Part shown: positions 31,234-42,687 of the stretch, piece after piece
Layout of the letters: each line of letters opens with the position of its first letter
Numbering within the stretch: position 1 is the stretch's first letter
NCBI GenBank assembly: GCA_019279435.1
Contig: JAAALK010002125.1
Location: forward strand, 1-64,000
Source: Zizania palustris
Lineage: Eukaryota > Streptophyta > Magnoliopsida > Poales > Poaceae
Length of the DNA stretch: 64,000 bases
Reading direction: 5' to 3'
The notes under the pieces: generated by a model
What the model saw: the letters and a program-made list of their open reading frames with translations, nothing else
The model's database searches: none
Told to the model about the DNA's origin: nothing
Program-made: the position numbers and the translations under genes

Positions 31234-34200
31234 ATGGTGAGGAGCGGTACTCCAACCATGGCGACGGACCCACGCTTCCTGCAGCGCCAGATGGCGGCGG
31301 CGGCGGCGGTGGCGGCGGTGGCGATGACATCAGGCCCATCGGAGGCGCATGGCTCGCGCGAGCTCCGTCCCACCTCAGAGCGGTTCCAGGAGCAAACCCT
31401 GGAACTCGGCCCATCTGCGTGCACGGAAGCGTCGATCGAGCAAGCAACCAGGGCCCGCCTCGGTCCTAAGATGCCGGTGAGGAAACCGGGTCAGGAGACG
31501 GTCCCGCAGCCGTGAGAGGGCGAGGTCATCGTCTTCGAAGCTTTTTTCGATGCGGGGCTGGGGTTCCCCGCTTCGGAGCTCCTTGCTGGGGTGCTGGACG
31601 CGTTCCATTTGGAGCTCCCGCAATTGTCTCGTAACGCCATGGCCTGCCTCGCCATTTTCGAGTAGGCCATGCGCGCCGAAGGCTGCGAAGGGAGGGCGGA
31701 GGTCTTCGCGCAGATGCACGAAGCTCTCTGCCAGCCAAAGAAGAAGGGAGGTCAGATACTGGCCTTTGGGAGCATCAATTTCCAGCTCCAGAGGAAGTAC
31801 GCGGACTACTTCCCGGCGAAGGCCATCAACGAAAGGTGGTATTCCAAGTGGGTGAGCTGGTGGTTCTATGTCCGCGTGGGGCTTAGCTCCGGCCTCGCCG
31901 GGATTCCGCGCCACATTTGGTTCCGGAAGGAGGTGCGCGTCGAGGCCAACTCCGGCTCGATCTTTGCGAGGATCCAACTTCTTCAGATCGTCGCCCGCCG
32001 AATGAGCATGCGCGACTTGGCGGAGGAGTTCGTGGCCGTCGAGATCTCTCCGCTGAAGGAGGAATGGCCGGCGTCACTCCAGAGCAGCCAGGACGAGTCG
32101 ATGCCAGCGGAGCTCTCCCGCCAGCTCGGTAAGCGTCCGCACTTGTTTACTTCGATCCCGTTTTCATGCTCGAAGGGTACCTTGGTCTTGATCTTCGAAT
32201 CGCAGGGTCGCTCGTTGCCCGGACCCCCGAGGAGGTGGCCCGCGCGACGGAGGGGATCCTCAGAGCCCCTACCCAGGCTGAACGCACTCGGCGGTTGGAA
32301 CTGGTGGGCTCCTGGGAGCTCTCCAACAGAGTGTGGGAGGCGCTCGAGCTCTCGCCTCCGCCTCTTCCGGAGGGTGAGGCCCTTTGGGCTGCCTCGAAGA
32401 GGAAGGTGGGTGACCCCGACGGTGGCCTCTCACCTCGGCGCCCCTCCAAGAAGAAAAAGATAGTGAAGGGCCCAAGGCAGTCTTCCCAGGGACCCTCCTC
32501 CACCTCCCACTCCGAGGGGGGAGGTTCTAGCGACGGGGCCCAATCGGAGTCAGGGGATCCTCCGGTAATTCCGGACCCGACCCCGTTGGTCCAACCGAAC
32601 GCCGGAAGGACAGAAGACGCTCCCCCTTGCCTGGGCGCCGCGGAGCCTACGTCGAGGGCCGGGCAGAAGCGCCCATCGCCGGGGCGACACCGCCTCCAGA
32701 GACTGCTCCCCCACATGAACCGGCTTCGGAAGTGGGCTCCGCCAGCTCCCATGGGAGCAGGGCGACGGACAGCTTGGATCGAGGGGAGCTGGCCGACCCA
32801 CTTGGCGTCGTCAAGGGGAGTGCTGACATGGAAGCCGAGCTCGCCGCAGCGGCGGTGGGCTCTCCCGTGAATTTGATAGACATCCTCTTCTTCCGCCCGA
32901 GCCCGTCGGGACCCGTCCAGCCTTCGGAGGACCTTGACGATGCCGTAGATGAAAGTATGAAAGCTTACCCATCCTTTCCCCAAACGTTGGGGTTTTCTCG
33001 AACTCAGCCTTTGGTCGCCTACGCAGGCACATCTGCCCGGGGCGTCGAACCGGTCGCTCCGCTCCCGGACGATGTTGCGGATGTAAGGTCCGGAGCCCCT
33101 GTCAACGCGACGAGGGCTTCGGAGCAACGGGGCAAAACGGGGTCTGAAGCCTCTGAAGGGTCTTCTCCGGATGCCGCTGAGAGCACGGGGAACCGATCTT
33201 GGCCCCCTTCTGCCACTCGAGGTGCGCGCGCCACCGTGCCCCTCTTGCGCCCCTTCCTGGTGGACGGCGAGGACTTCGCGTCCAAGGTGGCCTCGATCCA
33301 CAACTACTACCTACGGCTCCGCGAAACCCCGGTGGTAGAGGAACTGGGGATGTCGGACGGCCTGGACCTCGGCAGGGCCATCGAGACCACAGCGGGCCAG
33401 GTACTTTCTTGGAGTGCCTTCAATGAGCCCCTAGCTCTTCTCTTGATTATCTTCCTTGCGCGCAGGTGGTTGCATTGGCGCAGGGTCAAATGATCACCCT
33501 GCTCTCCGAGCGCCAACGCCGCGAGGCGGATGTTGCGGGGCTCGCGGCCCAAGCGGACACCGCGGAGAGACTGGCTCGGGAGCGAGCGGCGGAGGTCGAA
33601 GTCCTTCGTCTCCAGGCAGCGAAGGTCGAACCACTCGAGGCCCAAGTGGAGGAGATGAACTCCCTCAAGGCCCGCGTTGCGGAGCTGGAAGGGCTCCGGC
33701 TCGAGCCGCGCGAGCCGACGAGCTGGAGGCAGAAGTCGATGCCCTCCGGGCCCGAGCTGCCGAGGCGGAGGCGCTTCGGTCCCGGGCCGCAGAAGCGGGG
33801 CGGCTCGAAGAGGAGGTAGGCAAGCATCGGGAGGTGGCAGCTAACGCTGAGGCCCTCGGGGTGCGAGTCGCCCAGATGGAGCGGGCCGAGGTGGACCTCA
33901 CCACCCGAAATGGGGAGATGACCAAGGCACTTGCCGAGGCGGGGAAGACGGCGGTTGACACTGCGGTGTCTCTCCGGAAGGTGCTGGCACGCTACGGCAC
34001 CGGATGCGGCGCATTCGACGTCGCCCGGGAGTACCTGGTTCGCCGGGTGAAATTCATCCAATCCGCCGTCCGGTAGATACACATTACCGTAACGCAGTAC
34101 GGCGAGGTGTCTGCTCGGGTGGCCGCTTACGGGATTCTTCGACATCTCGAAGTGTCTGGACTCCCCCTTCCTTCGCCTTCGAGCTCACATCCGGTCGCCT

Positions 34201-34954
34201 TCGTGGGGGATCACCTTCGAACGCTGAGCCTTGCACTGAACCGATCCTGGAGGGCGCTCAAGGCGATCTGGCAGACCGAGGGTCCCGAAGTGATCAAGGC
34301 TTGGCTGGAGGAGGCGCTCCGCGGCCGCGGTCCTCCGGCTCCTTCGAAGCCTTCGGTCTCGGCCCGCCGGCCAGACCCGAAGGTGTAGCTTCTTCGAGAT
34401 CTTCTGTTGTATCAGCCTGTAATAGCTTTGGGAACTTAGTCATATATTAATAAAGAATACCTTCTGGGGTTCATTCAGGGTGTCCGCGATTGCAACTGTG
34501 ATCCCGAAGTGCTTGAACTTGACGACGCTCTTCGACACCGATGGGCTATTTTCGAGGCTCTGAAAGCGAGTCGGCCTGCGCGCTTCATCCTCCCTCATAG
34601 TAGCGACGTACACGTGGATCCCGACATCCTTCGAGGGGTTTTGGACCTTGTCAAGGAAGAGGAAACAGGGTCCCGCTCCTTGTCTTCGTCTCCCGAACCG
34701 GTGGACTGGTCTGATACGGAAGCCGGCCTAGACGAAGCGCCCTCCGGGGGGGACAACCTGCGCAGCTGGGCCCAACTTCAAGAAGACCAGAGGGCCTTTC
34801 GTGCCAGAAGGAGGAGGAGGAGCGGAGGAAAAGGAAGGAGAGGTCCGTGCGAACAGCGTCTGGGCCTTCGGCCGAAGCGCGCTCTGGCCCAGGTGGCCCC
34901 TCCGACCGAGGGGGCCTTCGGTTCTTGCTTGGCTTGGACGAAAACTTTTCTTGA
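31234..34954 (+). pseudogene. E3 antisense gene, subfamily C: five exons, broken
   Basis: Exons inferred from GT-AG boundaries shared with subfamilies A and B: 31234-32128, 32206-32954, 33027-33400, 33466-34382, 34479-34954 (introns 77, 72, 65, 96 bp; phases 1, 1, 0, 0). Exon 1: VIVFEAFFDAGLGFP and LPQLSRNAMACLAIFE; stops TGA 31513-31515 and TAG 31663-31665. Exon 2: LVGSWELSNRVWEALEL, KKKK-rich linker and a frameshift. Exon 4: Ala/Glu/Arg coiled coil with a frameshift near 33710 and a stop at 34074-34076. Exon 5: LRSWAQLQEDQRAFRARR, a frameshift, and the end GLRFLLGLDENFS. GC-rich codon use unlike E1. Clearly homologous to the E1 and E2 genes but diverged. Confidence 0.8.
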
Positions 34955-35803
34955 TCCTTCTCTTCTGTCTTTGATTTGTAATAAACATTGTACGCCCTCC
35001 CTTTTTCCAATATACGTGGTTGAAGCCTTCCTCCTTACTCCTTCCCTTCCCCCCTCCTTAGCGGGTAGTCGGCCTGCCGGCTGGGCGCTAACCAGCTAGG
35101 AGGAAGGCGCGGTGAATGTATCTTGCCTGATTGCGGGGTGCGTCGAGCCGGAGCTCAGAAACCGATAGTGAGTGTGCGTCGAGCCGGAGCTCGGAACTCG
35201 ATGGCGAGGGTGCGTCGAGCTTGAGCTTGGAACCCGATAGCGAGGGTGCATCGAGCCAGAGCTCGGAACCCGATAGCGAGGGTGCGTCGAGCCGGAGCTC
35301 GGAACCCGATAGCGAGGGTGCGTCGAGCCGGAGCTCGGAACCCGAGTGCGAGGGCGCATCGAGCCGGAGCTCGGAACCCGACAGCAAGGGTGCATCGAGC
35401 CGGAGCTCGGAACCCGATAGCGAGGGTGCGTGGAGCTGGAGCTCGGAACCCGGTCGTGAGGGCGCGTCGAGCCGGAGCTCGAAACCCGATAGTGAGGGTG
35501 CGTCGAGCCAGAGCTCGGAACCCGATCGTGAGGGCGCGTCGAGCCGGAGCTCGGAACCCGATAGCGAGGGTGCGTCGAGCCGGAGCTCGGAACCCAATAG
35601 CGAGGGCGCATCGAGCCGGAGCTCGGAACCCAAGTGTGAAGGTGCGTCGAGCCGAAACTCGGAACCTGACATGCTTTGGTGGAGCGAAACTCTTAGAGTC
35701 GTTGTGCGCTCACCATGGGCGAAACATGTGTCTGGTGATTTTATTACACAATTGTGATACAAACGCAGGCGCTATCGGCCGCTAGCGGGATGCACCCAGG
35801 AGA
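34955..35803. repeat. E3 convergent spacer with 36-bp tandem repeats
   Basis: About fifteen 36-bp units between roughly 35125 and 35670 share GTCGAGCCGGAGCTCGGAA, with variation in the GATAGCGA part. Because 36 is a multiple of three, several frames on both strands stay open; these are not genes. The array sits between the antisense gene and the end of pol, as in E1 and E5, but its monomer is unrelated to theirs. Confidence 0.9.
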
Positions 35804-36196
35804 CTACGGAAAGTAACACTTCAGGTGCTCCGCATGCCAAGTATGCTTCAGCTCCTCGCCTTCCAAGGTGGCGAGCCGGTAAGGGCCCGGGCGTCCGGAC
35901 CTTGTAACAATGTATGGTCCCTCCCATTTGTTGCCCAGTTTGGTGGGAGCGGCCACCGCGCGAAGGACGAGATGCCCCGGCTAGAACTCATTGTGTTTGA
36001 CCTTGGGATCGTACCATGCCTTGGTCTTCTTTTGATACTGGGAAAGGTTGGCAATAGCTCGGAGCCGCGTCTCTTCGGCCAGGTCGAGGGAGACGGTGCG
36101 CTCTTCATCGGCGTCGGGTGCTGTGACGCGTAGCGAACCGGCTCGGAGCTCCGTCGGGGTCTTTGCTTCATCGCCGAATAGGAGGCGGAATGGGGT
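35804..36196 (-). pseudogene. E3 pol remnant: integrase C-terminus
   Basis: The minus strand reads FRLLFGDEA, LDLAEETRLRAIANLS, NKWEGPYIV and HTWHAEHLKCYFP, then stop TAG at 35806-35804, with one internal TAG near 35976. It parallels the last 130 residues of E5 pol. The rest of E3 pol is absent because E4 inserted at 36197. Confidence 0.88.
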
Positions 36197-36691
36197 TGTT
36201 GGCGTAAAAGATTATGCTAACAGGTTTCTGTAGAATAGAAACTAACAAACGAAGTGTTTGCGAAGAGAACTGTTCTAAGCCTCCGAAAGGATAACAACTT
36301 AGAATAGTTCGAATGTGTGTATTGAATAACTTGTATTCGGTCCCTATTACAGGGTGAAATGGGGGGTATTTATAGGCCCAAATATTAAGGAAAAGACCTA
36401 TTTACCCCTCTATTACAACCGACATAGTGGAAACTATTCGGTACCCTTGATAGGGCTAAAATGGTAAAAGACTAATCTAATGATATAAAAGATAAATCTT
36501 CCATCTTAGCTGGCAATAAAGATCTTGCAGAACCTTAGTTCGAAGATGTACTCCGAACCAATGCCTATCTTCGTACTTCGAGCTTAACTCAGGATATCTT
36601 CGAAGATGGACGTCTGGAAACCTTCGAATCCACTATCTGCTGTCATGCTGTTGCGGCAATAACCCCGAAGATGAGATATTTTCCCCCAACA

Positions 36692-37146
36692 GTAGCCCCT
36701 CGAATACGGTTCTCCGTTTAACCTGTAATGTTAGGAGAGCAGTATACAGAAGGAAAAAATAACCAGACATAGGGGTTATTAGATTTCAATTCATCTTCGA
36801 AATGTACGAAGATATAAACTCCGAATCAGTCTTAAGATAATTACTTTTCGAAGTATCTTAGAACCGACTCAGGAAGTTCGAAAGTCTTTTAGACTTAGAG
36901 GAAATAGCCGTTAGCTTTCTGTTTCTAACGGAAACCGTAAAAGCGTTAATTTCGGAGAAAAGTAAAGGGCAGGAATGCGAAACGGCATGGTCTAACGGTA
37001 AAAATGTAAAGTTTAGGCTATAAATAGATGGCCTAGAACTTACCCGGTTACCTTTTCACTGCTTTCTCGCAATCAAAAACCTTTTGAGCCCTTTGAGTTC
37101 TTTGAGCCCTAGCCTCCATTTCCCCCAAAACAACCCAGCGGCTGCA
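36692..37146 (+). promoter_or_regulatory. E4 antisense-gene promoter region, TATA 37019-37026
   Basis: This is the uninterrupted form of the sequence that E2 split in E1 (5030-5180 plus 12642-12944). TATAAATA lies 121 bp before the ATG at 37147. No ORF of interest. Confidence 0.65.
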
Positions 37147-39454
37147 ATGGTGAAGACGAAGGGTTCTGGAGCCCCGTCGGCTTTGGCCCGGCAGCAGGCG
37201 GCTGCAGCAGCAGCGGCTGTAGCGTTGGCGGCGGCACCTCCGGCATCTACAGTGACATCCATGGCGGCAGGAGGGAGAAATCCCCAAAACATCGATGATC
37301 AAAGTCTCTGCCCGCCATCAACGAAGTATCTAGACCAGTCTTTCCAACTAGGATCTTCTACCTGCAAGAGGGAATCGCTGGCAATCGCGGTAGAAGGAAA
37401 GATTAGTACCGGAGTGATGATTCGCAAGCCTGGAAAAGAACTCATTCCGTCACCAAGGCCCGGAGAAGTGGTTGTATTCGAAGCCTTCTTCGAAGCTGGC
37501 TTGGGCCTCCCAGCAGTTGACTTCCTGGCGGAGGTACTCGATTTATTCCATGTCACCCTCCCTCAATTATCTCCGAACGCAGTAGCTAGACTGGCTATAT
37601 TCGAATGGGCATTGAGGGCCGAAGGCTGTGAGGGGAGGGCAGAGATCTTCGCAGCATTACACAGGGCTTCATGCCAGCCTAAAACCTTCGTAGGCCCCGG
37701 AGGTGAAAAAGTAGTGGTAGCCTTCGGAAGCATCAATTTTAGGCTTCGGGACGAATATGCCCTGCAATTCCCTGCTAAGGCCATCAATGCAAGATGGTAC
37801 ACTGACTGGGTTATGAGGTGGTTCTATGCCGAAGTTGGGGCGAGTAATCCTCTGGCCGGACCTTTGAAAGAGATTCAATTACGGAAGGAAGCCTTAGTGC
37901 ATCCTGGCCAAGGTCAGCTCGAAGCTCGTCTCAACCTACTTCAGAGGATCAGCCGAAGGTTTAGCATGCGAGACTTAGCCGAAGAATTCCTCGGTTACAA
38001 ATTTCTCCACTGATGGCCAACTGGCCTATCGTCTTCGAAGAGGATTCGGAAAGCGGTCTTCGAAAAATTACCGTGACTTCGAGCCCTGCAGGTAACTTCG
38101 AAGACAAGATGTATTATGTATATTCATTCGAAGAAAAAACTAACTTGATTTATTTTTTAGCTTCTTCAGCCCCTGTTACTTCGGAGCAAATTGTAAGGCC
38201 TTCGGAGAAGATTTTGGGCGCTCCAACCCCGACTGAAAAGAATGGAGAATCAAGTTGGTTGGGAGTTGGGAGAGATTTAACAGAGTATGGGGAATGTTGG
38301 AACTCACTCCGCCCCCTCTGATGGATTGGGTGCCTTCGGAGAAAGGACCCAAGAAGAGGAAAGCCGAAGCTGGGACTTCGAGCTCTGCAAAGACTCCAGT
38401 GAAGAAGGTGGCTCTGAAGCCAAAAAATCTTGCACCTTCGAGCTCGAAGGCTTCAGTTTCCGACTCCCAGGAGGATGAAGGGAGATTGCTTGTGCGTCTA
38501 ATGGAAGAAAGTGAAACTCAAAGGACTGCACAAGCCGAAGTACCTGCGAACGTGCCGGAGTCCCAAGATAATGTTGATCAACCAAGGACTTCGGTAGTTC
38601 AGGAAGATGTATCTCAGGACGAAGTTCCTGTGAATGAGAGCGGAGTCGAAGTTACTATAGCTTTGATTCCCGAAGAAGCAACGAGGAATGCTCAGGACGA
38701 TGCTCCTGCAGTCCAAGACTTAACGGCTGATTCGGATGAAGAACTAGCCTTCGATCCACCGAACAGTCCGACGATGACTCCTCTGCAAAATGTCGAAGGT
38801 AGACTTCGAATAACTTTTTCATATTTATTTGAGTACTTATACAATGTATAATACTTTTCATTATTTTTATAGAGTCCACTCCTATGGAAGAAGTCCGACA
38901 GGAAGAAACAATTCCTGGACCTTCGACAACTTCGGAGCCAGCCCAGAGAGTTACTCAAATGGGACCTGGAAGAGGCAAAAGACATATAGAGCCCCTCCCT
39001 GCTGTGAGCTCCGGATCAACTCCGTCTGATTCAACAGACGAGAGCCAATCTTCCAGGGAGGGCCAGTCTCCAGTGGCTCCGAAGACCACAGGCCAAAGCT
39101 CCGGTCCTTCGCTGAACGAAGATGACCAACAGGCAATAAGCATGCTCCCCTTGCTGGCTCCTTTCTTAGGGCAAACAACTGGTCTTCGGACTTTGCTCGA
39201 ACCTTTGGATCGAGCTAGCCGTGACATAGGGGAGACCAATTTAGTGGCCATCCTGAGCAAGGCTGACAGGACGAAGCTTAATGCCGCTATTGAACATGCA
39301 GCCTACCAGGTACGAAGCAACTGCGAAATATCATAGAATTCATCTACGAATAAATATTTACCTTAGTTTTTTATTTTTGCAGCAAACTGTCTTGGCCCGG
39401 GCTGCGAATATATGCAACGACGAAGAGATCGCTCGTCTTCGGGAGGAAAATAAT
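37147..39454 (+). pseudogene. E4 antisense gene, subfamily A, truncated in exon 4
   Basis: Exons 37147-38091, 38161-38798, 38873-39309 and the first 72 bases of exon 4 (39383-39454). Exon 1 starts MVKTKGSGAPSALARQQ and has the full VVVFEAFFEAGLGLP domain without internal stops. A 1-nt deletion near 37995 (after EEFLG) and another in an A-run near 38238 shift the frame. Exon 2 contains LVGSWERFNRVWGMLELT. Introns 69, 74 and 73 bp keep GT-AG and the same phases as E1. The E6 LTR interrupts exon 4 at REEN. Confidence 0.85.
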
Positions 39455-40439
39455 TGTTGTAGCAATTTTGTTAGCTACAACACAGGTTTTGTATATGTGT
39501 ATACGGAGTGTAAAATGAACCTCGAAGGGTTCTCTCAGAGGGAGAAAGGATTTATATTGGTTCGGACCTCCCCTAAGGGACAATAGCCCTACGTCCAGTT
39601 TATGGTGGATTTGGCATGGCATGCCTTGGTATGGAGTAGTAAATTCCAGGGTCTCTTGGCCCCCTGGAGCGGGTGTCCCTGTTACAAGGGCTTGGCCCTG
39701 CTTTTATAGGCGCGCAGGCCAAAGGAAAAGACCGGGATGCCCCCTATGAGCCCTAGGCTCACAGGGGAGAGAGGGGAAAAAAGGGCTAGCTACGGTAGAA
39801 AGGTACTTTGCAGCTTTACAGGCGTGTCAGGCCACACCAGACTTTGACCAGCTAAACGACATACAAGGGGCGGAGGGGCCCCCGGTATGGCCTATATACT
39901 TAGATATTTCTTGAGCTTCGAAGTAGGGGCCGGAGTCCTTCTGGCAGAGGCTGCGAAGAGGGCTTCGAAGTGCACCCCGAAGGGGGGCTTCGAAGCATGC
40001 TCCAAACAAGGCTCCGAACAAAGCTCCGAACAGGCTGGAAAGGGTCCGGAGGCTTGCTCTGAGGAGCTCCGAAGGGTGCCCGAAGGCTAACTCCGAACAG
40101 GGCTCGAAGGCTAACTCCGAACAGGGCTCGAAGGCTAACTCCGAACAGGGCTCGAAGGCTAACTCCGAATAAGGCCCGGAGGCTGGCTTCGAAGTTAGCC
40201 TGAGACTTAGCTTCTGGCAGTCTTCAGGGGATCTTGAGGGCTTCGCTCCGGAGGGCTCCGAGAGACCTCGCTCCAAAGGGCTTCGACGGGGCCCGAGGGC
40301 TTCGCTCCGGAGGAAACCCTAGACCTGGAAACAGTTCTTAGAGAGAATACAGGCTCCGACAGCACTGGGCTTTGGGCCGAAGGCTGTCGGAGGTTGACGT
40401 CATTTGGCCCCTGTTTAGGGGAAATATATTCCCCCAACA
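39455..40439 (-). repeat. E6 3' LTR (985 bp), subfamily B
   Basis: Plus-strand ends TGTTGTAGC and CCCCCAACA. The outer parts match the E2 LTR in inverted orientation (GACGTCATTTGGCCCCTGTT near 40395; TATAAAAG on minus near 39705). The middle instead has a different array, four units of about 24 bp (GAAGGCTAACTCCGAACAGG-type, 40082-40175), where E2 has its hairpin array. Confidence 0.88.
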
Positions 40440-40879
40440 GTAGCCCTCGCGTGCAGGCCTTCGAGACGAAGGGGTGCGCGCGCCCTTAGGACAAATGACC
40501 TGCAAAATACAACTTCGGATAAAACATGCCTTCGGAGCTCGGACCGAAGGTGACCTCGAAAACTGCAGGAAATAAATGCCTGCGCTAGTTTGTCAGAAAG
40601 ACCTTGGGAGCCCAAACAGCTCCGCAACGGCTAGAAAGTTATCGTTACCCCTGCGTTGGGCTGCTTCGCCTTCGCTGGAGGCCCAATTGACGGTGGGTTC
40701 GGCCCACGACGGTTGAAATTCTTACCGCGCCTATAAATAGGGGCTTACCGCGTGCGGCTTCGGCACACCTTCATTCGCTTCCTTCTCGCTGCCTTACAGC
40801 CTTCGCTCTCCTCTTCCTCCTAGCTTCGCGCAGAGCCCCCTTCGCTAGCTTTAGCCCCTCGCGGCGAAGTCCCATCAAC
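40440..40879 (+). promoter_or_regulatory. E6 antisense-gene promoter region, TATA 40732-40739
   Basis: Starts with the polypurine tract (read on minus). TATAAATA lies 141 bp before the ATG at 40880. Corresponds to 11041-11487 of E2. No other gene seen. Confidence 0.65.
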
Positions 40880-42687
40880 ATGCCGAAGAAGGCGGTGGCT
40901 AAGCCTCTGGTTTTGGGCTCGAGCTCGGGCTCCGCCCAGGTGCAGGCAGCGGCGGCTGCGGCGGCGAAGACGGCGCCTAGGCGGCTAGGGCCGAGGGACC
41001 TTCGGACGCCCTCCGACAAGTTCGAGCAGACCCTGGAGATGAGGGCCTCGATCTCCACGGAGGAGTCGGTCCGGAGGGCCTGCGAAGGGAAGATCGCGGC
41101 GAAGATCCAACTTCGGGTCCCGGAGAAGTCGGAGGCTGAGCCGAGGCCTCGTGCTGACGAGGTGGTGGTGTTCGAGGCGTTCTTCGAAGCCGGCCTCGGA
41201 CTGCCTGCAGTGGGGATGCTGAGTGAAGTCCTCAAGGCTTACAACCTCGAGCTCCCTCAGCTTTCGCCCAACGTAGTGGCGAGGTTAGCTGTCTTTGAGT
41301 GGGCCATGAGGGCCGAGGGCTACGAGGGCCGCGCGGACGTCTTCGTCGCCCTCCATGATGCCAACTGCCAACCGAAGCCGAGGGAGGGGACGGACCGCGT
41401 CAAGAGGGCGCTGGCCTTCGGCAGTGCCAACTTCCAGCTCCGGAAGGAGTACCAAGACGCCTTCCCGGCGAGGGCCGTAAACAACAAATGGTACTCGAGG
41501 TGGGATCAGGAGTGGTTCTACGCCTCTGTCGGCGCGAACTCCCCCTTCGGAGTACTAACGCCCACATCTTGTACCGACGCGAAGGGGTGGTGAAGACCAG
41601 CGAAGACGTCCTTCGCTCGAGGATCTTGCTGCTCCGGAGAGTGGCGGCGAAGATGAGCATGAGGGACCTCGCGGAGGAGTTCATCACCCTCCGGCTCAGT
41701 CCCCTCGCGCGCTCCTGGCCGGAGGGGCTCTTTCAGGCTTCGGGTCGAGGTGAACTTAGCGAGTTGGCCTTCGACCGCTTCTGTAAGGCTTCGCAATTTC
41801 TTTGCTTTTAATACTTCGCAGATTTTCACTTCTAACTCAAACTTTTCATGAAGCCGACCTCGAAATGAGGACCCCGGAGGAGGCCATCGCGGTGGCAGAT
41901 CGAGTCGTCGGGACTCCGACCCCTGAGGAGCAGACCCAGCGCCTCGCACTGGTGGGGTCCTGGGAGCGCTGGAACAGAGTATGGACCGCGCTTGACCTCG
42001 GAGGGCTCCCTGCTCTGCCAGACTTCGCCCACCTGGCTACCTCGTCGGCCAGAGCCAAGAGGAAGAGGGGGGACGAGGACGAGGCGGACGCTTCGGGACC
42101 TCGGCCGGAGGTCCCCGCGGCCGGAGTTTCTAATTCGGGGGAGGTTGCGGCGAAGCCCGCAACTGCTCCGACCTCCAAGAAGGCAGCGAAGCCCCTGGCG
42201 GCGAGGCCTTTGGCGGCGGAGGCTGACGCGCATGCCCCGGCCGCCAAGGAGGCCACGGATGCCCCGGCGGAACCAACTTCGGGCGCGGAGGTGGATGCGC
42301 CAGCTTCACAGCGAAGGGGCTGGAGGGCACACTTAGCCCCGCCTTCCTTCCAAGAAATCTCCGACGAAGGTAAACCCTTTTTGCATGCTTCTCTTCAGTA
42401 TGCGGATTCTGACTTGGCTCCCTGCAGAGGACGAAGATGATGCGAGGCCCACTGTGGCGAAGCGGCAGGCGAAGGTGGATCGATGCCTGCCGGGGCGAAG
42501 TCCACGGAAGCTTCGAGCAGCAGCGGCAGCACCAGCAGCAGCGGCAGCGATTCGGAGTCCGAGAGTACTTCGTCCGACGACGAAGGCAGCGGAGGCCACG
42601 AGGTCCCTCGAGGCAAAGAAGAAGTGGACGTGGTGGGCCTGAGCCCCGCCTCGCCGAAGCCCACGGAGGCGACCGTGGCCGTGATTC
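40880..42687 (+). pseudogene. E6 antisense gene, subfamily B, truncated in exon 3
   Basis: Exons 40880-41782, 41854-42369 and 42428 to about 42687. Starts MPKKAVAKPLVLGSSSGSAQ and closely follows the E2 gene. CAG is kept near 41733 where E2 has TAG. A 1-nt deletion near 41545 (after ASVGANSP) shifts the frame. Introns 71 and 58 bp are GT-AG with E2 phases. Exon 3 joins Copia2b sequence near 42687 (GTGATTCTG|TTTGTACTG), losing the rest of the gene and of E6. Confidence 0.84.

Larger units (their letters stand above)
36197..39454 (-). mobile_element. E4: truncated relative of E1 (3' LTR plus most of the antisense gene)
   Basis: 3' LTR 36197-36691 (495 bp, same family as E1), the polypurine tract, promoter region and antisense gene up to exon 4, where the E6 LTR starts at 39455. 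GGGGT (36192-36196) is the likely left target duplication inside E3 pol; no right copy is in the window. E4 pol and 5' LTR are missing. Confidence 0.87.

Noticed and set aside
35088..35785. Ser/Leu- or Arg/Ala-rich repetitive proteins in several frames
   Set aside because: The 36-bp repeat is a multiple of three, so every frame lacking a stop in one unit stays open.
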